A stretch of 64,000 bases of DNA from contig NZ_CP146022.1 of assembly GCF_036967205.1 (NCBI RefSeq), positions 1,302,001 through 1,366,000 of the forward strand. Reading direction: 5' to 3'. The notes under the pieces were generated by a model, which was not told the origin of the DNA, ran no database searches, and saw nothing but the letters and a program-made list of their open reading frames with translations. Below, piece after piece: positions 54,973-62,848 of this stretch; the first letter of the stretch is position 1, and each line of letters starts with the position of its first letter. Position numbers and translations under genes: made by a program. Origin of the DNA: Streptomyces sp. Q6 (GTDB taxonomy: Bacteria; Actinomycetota; Actinomycetes; Streptomycetales; Streptomycetaceae).

Positions 54973-56667
54973 CTAGTCCTCCGGCAGTTCGACCGGAGCG
55001 ATCTCGTCGTACACGTCACCCGGGCCGGGGTTGGCCGCGTCGGTCTCCCCACCCAGGTGGTGCATGACGCCCCACACCGCGTTCAGGGCGGTCTGCACGG
55101 CGCCCTCGGCCCAGCCGGCCGTCCACGAGATGTCGTCACCGGCGAGGAAGATGCCTCGGCGGTCGGCCGGCAGGTCCTTCTGCATGAAGTGCGTGAACAG
55201 GCGGCGCTGGTAGCGGTAGTGGCCGGGCAGGTTCGCCTTGAACGCGCCCATGAAGTAGGGCTCGTTCTCCCAGGACACGGTCACCGGGTTGCCGATGATG
55301 TGCTTGCGGATGTCGACCTTGGGATAGATCTCGCCGAGCGACTTCAGCATGACTTCGAGGCGCTCGTTGGCCGACAGCGGCAGCCACTTCAGGCTGTCGT
55401 CGCACCACGTGTAGGAGAGGCAGATGACGGCGGGCTTGTCGGGGCCGTCGTCGAGGAGGTAGGTGCCGCGCGTCATCCGGTCGGTGAGCGTCATCGACAT
55501 CACGTCACGGCCCGTCTCCTCGTCCTTGTCCAGCCAGAACGGCCGGTCGACGGGGACGAACAGCTTGCTGGACTCCATGTAGTGGGTGCGCTCGATCGCC
55601 GTCCAGTGGTCGATCGGGAACAGTTCGTCGTCGCACGCCACCTTGGAGAGCAGCATCCAGGACTGCGCGGTGAAGATCGCGGCCTTGTACGTGCGGATGT
55701 CGCCGTCGGCGTCGGTGACGGTGATCCGGTTGCCCGCGGTGCGGGCGAGCCGGGTCACGGCCGGGCGCGGGGTGCCGTCCGCGTGCAGCGACGCGAGCGA
55801 GGTCCCGTACGCCCAGTGCACGATCTTCTCGGGCTCGCGCTCCCACAGGCGCAGCGGCAGCTGCTGCGAGCCGCCGACGATGCCGCGGTGGTGGTCGTCG
55901 GCCTCGGTGTAGACGACGCGCAGGATCTCCAGGATGGAGTTCGGGAAGTCCGTGTCCCAGCCACCGGTCCCGAAGCCGACCTGCCCGAAGATCTCCCGGT
56001 GCCGGAACGACTTGAACGCCTCGGACTCGCACAGGAACCCGTAGAAGGTCTGGTTGTCGAGCTTCTCGACGAGCTTGCCCCAGATCTCGCGGATGCGCGG
56101 CACGTCGCGCTCGCGCATCGCCTGGTTCATGTCGGAGAAGTCGGCGCCCTCGTCGAGGCACTTGTTCCAGGCGGCGGCGACGTCGCGGTAGACCTGCGGC
56201 AGGTCGTCGATCGTCTCGGCGTAGTGCGACTCGCCCTTGAGGTCGACGACCGTCGAAGGCGTCGACTCCGCGAGGGGGTTGGGGAACGGGCTGGTCTTCA
56301 GGTCCACCAGGTCGATGTAGTGCTGGAGCGCCGTCGAGGACGGCGGGAAGCGCATCGCGCCCATCTCGGCGGTGAGCGACGGGTCGCAGCCGTCGAAGCC
56401 GACCGTGCGCAGCCGGCCGCCGATCCGGTCGGCCTCGTAGACGACGGGCTTGAGACCCATCTTCATCAGCTCGTACGCGGCGACGATGCCGGACAGGCCG
56501 CCGCCGATGACGGCGATCTCGGTGCCGTGCTCGGTCGCGGGTATCTGGCCGAGGCCCGCCGGGTGGGCGAGGAAGTCGTCGTACGCGTACGGGAAGTCCG
56601 GCCCGAACATGGTGATCGGGGGCTGCGCGTCGGTGTGCTGGACGGCGGTGGGCACCGTGGACGTCAT
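54973..56667 (-). CDS. davB: L-lysine 2-monooxygenase-like flavoprotein
   Basis: A 564-residue flavin monoamine oxidase family protein. ITMFGPDFPYAYDDFLAHPA at the start, the FAD loop G55-x-G57-x-x-G60, YELMKMGLKPVVYEA, FGQVGFGTGGWDTDFPNS, DRMTRGTYLLDDG and GIFLAGDDISWT follow Pseudomonas DavB closely from memory. DavB converts L-lysine with oxygen to 5-aminovaleramide. Tryptophan and phenylalanine 2-monooxygenases are cousins, so another amino acid is possible, but the DavA-like partner next door supports lysine. AAGGAG precedes ATG 56667. Confidence 0.85.
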   Translation of the reverse strand: MTSTVPTAVQHTDAQPPITMFGPDFPYAYDDFLAHPAGLGQIPATEHGTEIAVIGGGLSGIVAAYELMKMGLKPVVYEADRIGGRLRTVGFDGCDPSLTAEMGAMRFPPSSTALQHYIDLVDLKTSPFPNPLAESTPSTVVDLKGESHYAETIDDLPQVYRDVAAAWNKCLDEGADFSDMNQAMRERDVPRIREIWGKLVEKLDNQTFYGFLCESEAFKSFRHREIFGQVGFGTGGWDTDFPNSILEILRVVYTEADDHHRGIVGGSQQLPLRLWEREPEKIVHWAYGTSLASLHADGTPRPAVTRLARTAGNRITVTDADGDIRTYKAAIFTAQSWMLLSKVACDDELFPIDHWTAIERTHYMESSKLFVPVDRPFWLDKDEETGRDVMSMTLTDRMTRGTYLLDDGPDKPAVICLSYTWCDDSLKWLPLSANERLEVMLKSLGEIYPKVDIRKHIIGNPVTVSWENEPYFMGAFKANLPGHYRYQRRLFTHFMQKDLPADRRGIFLAGDDISWTAGWAEGAVQTALNAVWGVMHHLGGETDAANPGPGDVYDEIAPVELPED

Positions 56668-56734
56668 GGGGTGCGGACTCCTTGCGGATACAGGGCGGTG
56701 AGGGCGGGAAGGGGAGGGAAGGGCGGGGGCTGGG

Positions 56735-57538
56735 TCACGTCAGGGACGTGTAGAGCCCCGGGCGGCGGTCGGTGAGGTACGGGTTCGCGGTGCGCGACGC
56801 GGCGAGCAGGGCCGGGTCGACGTCACCGGTGACCAGCTCGTCGGCGCGTCCCGCGCGGGCCCGCGCGACCCCGTCGGGTCCGGCGAGCACGGACAGCCCG
56901 ACGAAGTCGAACTCCCCTTCCCTGCCGACCCTGTTGGCGTAGGCGACGTACATCTGGTTCTCGAAGGCGCGCACCGGCACGACGGACTCGGCGACGAACT
57001 CGAAGGGGTGCATCTGCGCGGTCGGCACGAGGAGGAGGTCGGTGCCGGCGAGGGCGTGGGCGCGGACGTTCTCCGGGAACTCGACGTCGTAGCAGATCAT
57101 GATCCCGATCCGTACGCCGTCGAACTCGGCCTGTACGACGGCCTGTTGCCCGGCGCTGAAGTGCGCCCGCTCGAAGTCGCCGAAGAGGTGGGTCTTGCGG
57201 TAGGCGGCGAGGCGGCTGCCGTCGGGGCCGATCAGCTGGGCCGCGTTGAAGACGTCGGCGCCGTCGCGTTCCGGCCAGCCGTAGGCCACGGCCAGGTCGT
57301 GCCGGGCGGCGATCCGGGCGACGGCGTCGGACGAGGGGCCGTCCGCGGGTTCGGCGAGGCGGCGCAGGTCGGCACCGATCGCGTACCCGGTGAGGAACAT
57401 CTCCGGCGCGACGAGCAGCCGGGCGCCGGCCGCGGCGGCGCGGCCCGCGGCCACGTCGAGCGCCGCGAGGTTCTCGGCGACGACGCCGGGACGGCCCGAG
57501 CTCTGGAGCAGGGCGGTGCGCAGCGGCAACGACGGCAT
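56735..57538 (-). CDS. davA: 5-aminovaleramidase-like carbon-nitrogen hydrolase
   Basis: A 267-residue nitrilase-superfamily amidase with the triad E46 (VAPEMFLTGY), K115 (YRKTHLFG) and C149 (MICYDVEFPE). It resembles Pseudomonas DavA, which hydrolyses 5-aminovaleramide to 5-aminovalerate. It lies 67 bases upstream of the davB-like gene on the same strand. GAGGAC precedes ATG 57538. The pair would open lysine breakdown towards glutarate, although the next enzymes (DavT, DavD) are not in the window. Confidence 0.85.
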   Translation of the reverse strand: MPSLPLRTALLQSSGRPGVVAENLAALDVAAGRAAAAGARLLVAPEMFLTGYAIGADLRRLAEPADGPSSDAVARIAARHDLAVAYGWPERDGADVFNAAQLIGPDGSRLAAYRKTHLFGDFERAHFSAGQQAVVQAEFDGVRIGIMICYDVEFPENVRAHALAGTDLLLVPTAQMHPFEFVAESVVPVRAFENQMYVAYANRVGREGEFDFVGLSVLAGPDGVARARAGRADELVTGDVDPALLAASRTANPYLTDRRPGLYTSLT

Positions 57539-57621
57539 GACTGTCCTCGGAGTCGTACGAAAGGGTGGGAGGGATCGACATGACGGTACGTTTCCGCCGG
57601 TCGGCGCGACAAGAGAGGACC

Positions 57622-57680
57622 GTTGCGTCTCAGCGTGCGATCTGTTGCGTGCGCGGGGCCGGGAACGGCGATTCGTTGCG
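57622..57680. promoter_or_regulatory. Phased GTTGCG boxes upstream of davA
   Basis: GTTGCG occurs at 57622, 57644 and 57675, spaced 22 and 31 bases, that is two and three helical turns, between the Lrp gene and davA. The same element repeats before the permease gene (59851-59928). Phased arrays on one helix face are typical of Lrp-family wrapping sites. Confidence 0.6.
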
Positions 57681-57754
57681 CGCTCGCGTGAGTCCTTGGT
57701 CGCGGTCCGTACGGATCCGTCTCCCCCGGGGCGACGACCCGGTGGATCAGCAGC

Positions 57755-58207
57755 TCAGGCGGGCGATCCGGAGGTGAAGCGGCGCATCAGCGGGGAGAGC
57801 ACGAGCACCGATTTGGTCCGCTCGACGAACGGCTCCCCCGCGATCCGCTCCAGGACCCGCTCGAAGTGCCGCATGTCGGAGGCGAAGACCTGGACGAGGG
57901 CGTCCGCCTCACCGGTGACGGTGGAGGCGGACGCGACCTCGGGGTAACGCTCCAGACCTCGGCGAATCGAGTCCGGCGAGGTGTTGCGGCGGCAGTAGAT
58001 CTCGATGAAGCCCTCGGTCTCCCAGCCGAGCGCGGCCGGGTCGACCCGCACGGTGAACCCGGTGATGGCGCCGGTGGCGCGCAGCCGGTCCACGCGCCGC
58101 TTCACGGCGGGCGCGGACAGGCCGACGAGCTGGCCGATGTCGGCGTAGGAGCGGCGGGCGTCCTCCGCGAGGGCGTGCACGATGCGTTCGTCGAGATCGT
58201 TCAGCAA
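57755..58207 (-). CDS. Lrp/AsnC regulator of the lysine cluster
   Basis: A 150-residue Lrp/AsnC protein: winged helix in residues 1-55 (LNDLDERIVHALAEDARRSY, LSAPAVKRRVDRLRATGAI) and RAM domain (GFIEIYCRRNTSP, GEADALVQVFASDM). TTG 58207 gives the family start and lies ten bases after the permease stop, so permease and regulator form one unit. It probably senses lysine or a breakdown product and binds the TTGCG arrays on both sides. Confidence 0.9.
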   Translation of the reverse strand: MLNDLDERIVHALAEDARRSYADIGQLVGLSAPAVKRRVDRLRATGAITGFTVRVDPAALGWETEGFIEIYCRRNTSPDSIRRGLERYPEVASASTVTGEADALVQVFASDMRHFERVLERIAGEPFVERTKSVLVLSPLMRRFTSGSPA

Positions 58208-58217
58208 GGCAGGCGCT

Positions 58218-59699
58218 TCACTTCTGTGCGGGCACGGGTGCCGCGGGAGCGGCGAGACGGGAGCGACGCATCCCGTAGCAGAAGTAGAACACGAGCCCGA
58301 CGACCATCCAGGCACCGAAGACGATCCAGGTGATCACGGACAGACTGCCCATCATCCAGACGCACAGGGCGAAGCCGATCAGGGGGAGGACCGGCGACAG
58401 CGGCACCCGGAAGGTGCGCTTCATGTCGGGCCGGGTGCGGCGCAGCATGATCACGGCGATGTTGACCAGGGCGAACGCGAAGAGCGTGCCGATGCTGGTG
58501 GCGTCGGCGAGCTGGCCGAGCGGAATGGCGGCCGCGAGGACGCCGCAGAACAGGGACACGATGACGGTGTTGGCGCGCGGCGCGCCCGTCTTCGGGTGGA
58601 CCTTGGAGAACACCTTGGGCACGAGCCCGTCGCGGGACATCGCGAAGAGGATGCGGGTCTGGCCGTAGAGCACGGTGAGCACGACGGACGCGATGGCGAT
58701 GACGGCCCCGGCGGCGAGCAGCGTCGCCCAGAACGACTGCCCCGTGACGTCCTTCATGATCCCGGCGAGCGCGGCCTCCGAGTCGGTGAACTGCTTCCAG
58801 GGCTTGGCTCCGACGGCGACCGCGGCGACGAGGACGTACAGCGCGGTGACGATGACGAGCGAGAGCATGATGGCGCGCGGCAGGTCGCGCTGCGCGTTCT
58901 TCGCCTCCTCGCCGGCGGTGGAGGCGGCGTCGAACCCGATGTACGAGAAGAAGAGGGTGGCGCCCGCGGCGCTGACGCCCGCCATGCCGAGCGGCATGAA
59001 GTGCTCGTAGTTGCCGGACTGGAAGCCCTTGATGCCGATGGCGCAGAAGAGCAGCAGGGCCGCGATCTTCACGGCGACCATGATCGTGTTGGCGCGGGCG
59101 GACTCCTTGGCGCCGCCCAGCAGGAACACCATGGCGAGCAGTACCACTATCAGGGCGGGCAGGTTGAAGATCCCGCCGTCGCCGGGCGGCGCGGAGAGCG
59201 CGTCCGGGATGGTGACGCCGATCGTGCCGTCGAGCAGCTCGTTGAGGTACTCGCCCCAGCCGACCGCCACGGCGGCGACCGAGACGCCGTACTCCAGGAC
59301 CAGGCACCAGCCGCACACCCAGGCGATCAGCTCACCCATCGTTGCGTATGCGTACGAGTACGAGGACCCGGCGACCGGGATGGTACCGGCCAACTCGGCG
59401 TACGAGAGGGCCGAGAAGAGGGCGGTGAGCCCGGCGATCACGAAGGACAGGGTGACGGCGGGCCCCGCCTTCGGCACGGCCTCGCCGAGGACCACGAAGA
59501 TACCGGTGCCGAGCGTGGCACCGATGCTGATCATGGTCAGCTGCCAGAGGCCGAGGGAGCGCCGCAGCGAACCGCCCTCACCCTGACCACCCTCGGCGAC
59601 CAGCCGTTCCACCGGCTTGCGTCGCATGAGGCGGGTACCGAACCCGGGAGGTGCGGTGTCGACGGGTGGGGTGCGCGGGGGTGCGCCGTGATCGAGCAC
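58218..59699 (-). CDS. Cationic amino-acid permease (APC superfamily, CAT type)
   Basis: A 493-residue permease with twelve to fourteen membrane segments. SLGLWQLTMISIGATLGTGIF is the APC start; AGLTALFSALSYAELAGTIP, GSSYSYAYATMGELIAWVCG and FFSYIGFDAASTAGEEAKNAQ are hallmarks of the cationic amino-acid transporter branch. AAGGAG precedes GTG 59699. Its place before an Lrp regulator and davA-davB makes lysine import the likeliest role. Confidence 0.9.
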   Translation of the reverse strand: MLDHGAPPRTPPVDTAPPGFGTRLMRRKPVERLVAEGGQGEGGSLRRSLGLWQLTMISIGATLGTGIFVVLGEAVPKAGPAVTLSFVIAGLTALFSALSYAELAGTIPVAGSSYSYAYATMGELIAWVCGWCLVLEYGVSVAAVAVGWGEYLNELLDGTIGVTIPDALSAPPGDGGIFNLPALIVVLLAMVFLLGGAKESARANTIMVAVKIAALLLFCAIGIKGFQSGNYEHFMPLGMAGVSAAGATLFFSYIGFDAASTAGEEAKNAQRDLPRAIMLSLVIVTALYVLVAAVAVGAKPWKQFTDSEAALAGIMKDVTGQSFWATLLAAGAVIAIASVVLTVLYGQTRILFAMSRDGLVPKVFSKVHPKTGAPRANTVIVSLFCGVLAAAIPLGQLADATSIGTLFAFALVNIAVIMLRRTRPDMKRTFRVPLSPVLPLIGFALCVWMMGSLSVITWIVFGAWMVVGLVFYFCYGMRRSRLAAPAAPVPAQK

Positions 59700-59850
59700 G
59701 GGCCGGCTCCTTCATCGCTGCCAGTTGAGGCTGCGGGGAACGCGGCGGCCCACGCCCTGACCGGGGGACCGCCGAGCAGGCCGTCCCCCGCCACGCCACG
59801 TACAGCGGACGACTCTAGAGGAGAGGGCTTCCCGGCTGTAATGCAGCAAC

Positions 59851-59928
59851 CTTGCGCACCGCCGCATGATCGTTGCGCGGATCGTCATGGGACGCACGTT
59901 CGTTGCGGTGCCCGTTTCGTCTGTTGCG
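59851..59928. promoter_or_regulatory. Phased TTGCG boxes upstream of the permease
   Basis: CTTGCG at 59851 and GTTGCG at 59872, 59902 and 59923 are spaced 21, 30 and 21 bases. Together with the davA array they make seven copies in two intergenic regions of one cluster. The rest of the 415-base gap up to rsbR shows no gene. Confidence 0.6.
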
Positions 59929-60114
59929 CCCACAGTGACGGGAGTCACACCTCACGCGCAGGAGTGAAACCCCCGACCAGGGGTATTCGTTGGGGCCGTC
60001 CCAGCCGTTGATCCCCGGGACGGTCTGCCGTCGACCCGGCAGAGGACCGCGGCAATTCGAACCTGTGCATGATGGACAGGTCGCATATGCCGAGATGGAC
60101 GATGAGAGGGGCTT

Positions 60115-60999
60115 GTGAGTACCAGCGAAACGGACATCCGCAATCTGCTGCTCGAGGCACTGAGGGGCCAGGAGGAACAGATCGCCGACCGCTGGACGAC
60201 GCTCCAGCTGGAACAGGCGGCACTCGGTACGGACATGAGTGAGAGCGAGCTGCGTGAAGAGGCGCTGCTCCTGATCGACGCGCTGACCGAAGCGCTGGCC
60301 AGTGACACCCCGGTGGAGCGGCTCGTGACGTCGCACCACAATCTGCGCACGACGGTCACCGAGCTGTCCCTGCGCAGAGTGCGGGCCGGGGCCACCCCCA
60401 CCGACACCTCGCTCGCCGTGCTCTCCCTCAAGGAGGCACTGCTCGCCGCGGTGCAGCACACGACGCGCGACACGAGCGAGCTGTTCTCCGCCGCCGTGCT
60501 CGTGAACCGGATGCTCGACGCGGCCGGCGCGCTCTCCTTCGAGACGTACGTCGAGGGCCGCGAGGAGATCATCCAGCGGCAGAGCCGCCAGCTGATGGAG
60601 CTGTCCACACCCGTCGTGCGGTTGTGGCGGCACGTCCTCGCGGTGCCGCTCATCGGCACCCTGGACACGGCCCGCACCCAGATCGTCATGGAGTCGCTGC
60701 TCCAGGCCATCCAGGACCACGAGGCCAAGGTCGCCATCATCGACATCACCGGGGTGCTCACGGTCGACACGGCCGTCGCCCAGCACCTCATGCACACCGT
60801 CAACGCGGTCCGCCTGATGGGCGCGGACTGCGTCATCAGCGGCATCAGGCCGCCCATCGCCCAGACCATCGCCCAGTTGGGGATCGACCTGTCCACCATC
60901 CTGACCCGCGCCACCCTGGCGGACGCCCTGACCGCGGCGGTCAAGCTCACCGACCAGCCCGCTGTCGGTCTCGCCGTCGCCGAGTCGGCGCAGCGGTGA
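60115..60999 (+). CDS. rsbR: RsbR-type stressosome protein
   Basis: A 294-residue RsbR. Residues 1-150 are the helical N-terminal sensory domain (ADRWTTLQLEQ, FETYVEGREEIIQRQ). Residues 165-280 are the STAS domain. The two phosphorylation threonines match T185 in GTLDTARTQIVM and T219 in VDTAVAQHL; GIRPPIAQTIAQLGIDL is conserved. RsbR and RsbS build the stressosome that holds the kinase RsbT until stress. GTG 60115 follows GAGGGG. The stop overlaps the rsbS start. Confidence 0.93.
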   Translation: MSTSETDIRNLLLEALRGQEEQIADRWTTLQLEQAALGTDMSESELREEALLLIDALTEALASDTPVERLVTSHHNLRTTVTELSLRRVRAGATPTDTSLAVLSLKEALLAAVQHTTRDTSELFSAAVLVNRMLDAAGALSFETYVEGREEIIQRQSRQLMELSTPVVRLWRHVLAVPLIGTLDTARTQIVMESLLQAIQDHEAKVAIIDITGVLTVDTAVAQHLMHTVNAVRLMGADCVISGIRPPIAQTIAQLGIDLSTILTRATLADALTAAVKLTDQPAVGLAVAESAQR

Positions 61000-61397
61000 A
61001 CTCGCCGCGCCCTACGGGCGTTCCCATCCTGCGGCTCGGCGACGTCCTGGTGACAGGGCTGCTCAACGAGCTGGACGACCGGTCCGCGGTCGCCTTCACC
61101 GACGAGCTGACCGAGCGGATCGTGGCCGACAGCGCCCGCGGGGTGCTGATCGACATCTCCCGCCTGGAGATCATCGACTCGTTCGTGGCCCGTACGTTGA
61201 TGGAACTGACCACGATGTCGCGGCTGCTGGGTGCCCGCGTCATCGTCGCGGGCATGCGTCCCGCGGTCGCGATCACCCTGGTCGAGCTCGGCATCCAGCT
61301 GACGGGCGTGGAGACCGCGCTCAACGCGGAGCAGGGTCTGATCGCGCTCGGCTGGCAGCGGACACCGGAGGGCCCAGGCCGTGACCATGTCCGATGA
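60996..61397 (+). CDS. rsbS: RsbS stressosome antagonist
   Basis: A 133-residue STAS-only protein. PILRLGDVLVTGLLNELDD begins the fold and S62 in IIDSFVAR is the phosphorylated serine. It binds RsbT in the stressosome and releases it on phosphorylation. GTG 60996 overlaps the rsbR stop by four bases, so the two are coupled. Confidence 0.93.
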   Translation: MNSPRPTGVPILRLGDVLVTGLLNELDDRSAVAFTDELTERIVADSARGVLIDISRLEIIDSFVARTLMELTTMSRLLGARVIVAGMRPAVAITLVELGIQLTGVETALNAEQGLIALGWQRTPEGPGRDHVR

Positions 61398-61839
61398 GCG
61401 CATCCTGCACCGAGCACGGCCGACCGGAACGCAGGTGACGGTCAGCCGCAGCTACGACGTGCGATCCGACGACGACCTGTTGACGGTGCGTCATGCCGTG
61501 CGCGCGGCCACGGTCGAGTGCGGCTTCGGCCTCGTCGACCAGACCCGGGTGGTGACGGCCGCGAGCGAACTCGCCCGCAACGCCTACATCCACGGCGGGG
61601 GCGGCACGCTCACCGTGGAACTGCTGACCCGGCCCGGCGCGGGCGGCATCCGCCTCGTCATAAAGGACGAGGGCCCCGGCATCCCCGACATCGCCGCGGC
61701 GATGACGGACGGCTGGACCTCGGGCAACGGCCTCGGCCACGGCCTGGGCGGGGCGCGGCGGCTGATGGAGGAGTTCCACCTGGACACCCGTCCCGGCGCC
61801 GGAACGACGGTGACCGCGACGCGCTGGACGACGCCATGA
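61381..61839 (+). CDS. rsbT: RsbT serine/threonine kinase
   Basis: A 152-residue GHKL-type protein kinase. N-box TAASELARNAYIHGGG, then IKDEGPGIPD and GHGLGGARRLMEEF form the ATP site. It phosphorylates RsbS and RsbR and, when free, activates an RsbU-type phosphatase. GTG 61381 follows GGAGGG; ATG 61387 is an alternative. It overlaps rsbS by 17 bases and the next gene by four. Confidence 0.93.
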   Translation: MTMSDERILHRARPTGTQVTVSRSYDVRSDDDLLTVRHAVRAATVECGFGLVDQTRVVTAASELARNAYIHGGGGTLTVELLTRPGAGGIRLVIKDEGPGIPDIAAAMTDGWTSGNGLGHGLGGARRLMEEFHLDTRPGAGTTVTATRWTTP

Positions 61840-62848
61840 GGCCACCGGCCGACACCGCCGTCACCTCGCACGTGATCGTCGACCACACCAGCGCGGTGCA
61901 CCACGCGGCCGCGCTGGCCAGGGCGTCGGCGCTCGCGGGCGGCCTCGGTATCGCCGTCGCCGAACGGACCGCGGTGCTCACCAGCGAGCTCGCCGGGAAC
62001 CTGCTGCGGCACGCGGTGGGCGGCGCCGTCTACGTCCAGCGCCTCCCGCAGGGCGGCGGCCTCGACGTGGTCGCCGTCGACCGGGGGCCCGGCATGGCCC
62101 AGCCGGACCGGGCGATGGTCGACGGATTCAGCACGGCGGGGTCCCTCGGCTCCGGCATGGGCGCGGTCCGGCGCCTCGCGGACGAGCTGGCGCTGCGCAC
62201 GCTGCCCGGCGTGGGCACGCTGATCTGCGCCCGGTTCCTTGCGCCCGGCAGCACTCCCCGCGCGCCGACATCGGGCTGCTGTGCCTGCCGGTACGTGGCG
62301 AGGAGCAGTGCGGGGACAGCGCGGCGGTGGTGGACGCCCCGGGCGGCCGCACCGCCGTCGTCGTGGACGGCCTCGGGCACGGCCCGGAGGCCGCCGAGGC
62401 GAGCGCCGCCGCCGTGGCCGCCTTCCACGCCGCGCCCGACCGGCCGTTGCCCGAGCTCCTCGCGGCGATGGACCGGGCGCTGCGCGCGGGGCGCGGCGCC
62501 GCCGTCGGCCTGCTGCGGCTGCGGCCGGGCACCGCGGAGCACTGCGGTGTCGGCAACGTACGACTGCTGCTCGTCGCGCACGACGGCGTACGCGCGCGGG
62601 CCGTGGGCCAGCCGGGCGTGGTCGGCTGGAACATGCCCCGGCCGCTGCCCCGCACCCTGGCCATGCCCGACGAGTGCGCGGCCGTCCTGCACAGCGACGG
62701 CATCGCGACACGCTGGCCGGACACCGCCACACCCTTCCTGCTGGGGCTGCCGCCCCGGCTGCTCGCCGCGGCCCTCGGGCACGGCCACCGCTCGGCACGC
62801 GACGACGCGACAGCCCTGGTCACCGGGGCCGCCAGGAGGAGCACATGA
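61836..62848 (+). pseudogene. GHKL ATPase-SpoIIE/RsbX-like phosphatase with one frameshift
   Basis: Two frames join to a 337-residue protein. The first 130 residues (from ATG 61836) are an RsbT-like GHKL domain (TSELAGNLLRHAVGG, DRGPGMAQ, GSGMGAVRRL). After the break comes an RsbX/SpoIIE-type PP2C domain: GDSAAVVDAPGGRTAVVVDG, LGHGPEAAEA and LHSDGIATRW. One extra C at CCCC 62256-62259 restores TPPRADIGLLCLPVRG across the gap. All domains look intact, so an error in the sequence is likely. It probably resets the stressosome by dephosphorylation. Confidence 0.85.

Noticed and set aside
54973-57538. Monooxygenase plus amidase as an indole-3-acetamide auxin pathway
   Set aside because: Both proteins resemble DavB and DavA more than IaaM and IaaH (the amidase is nitrilase-type, not amidase-signature type), and a cationic amino-acid permease is adjacent.
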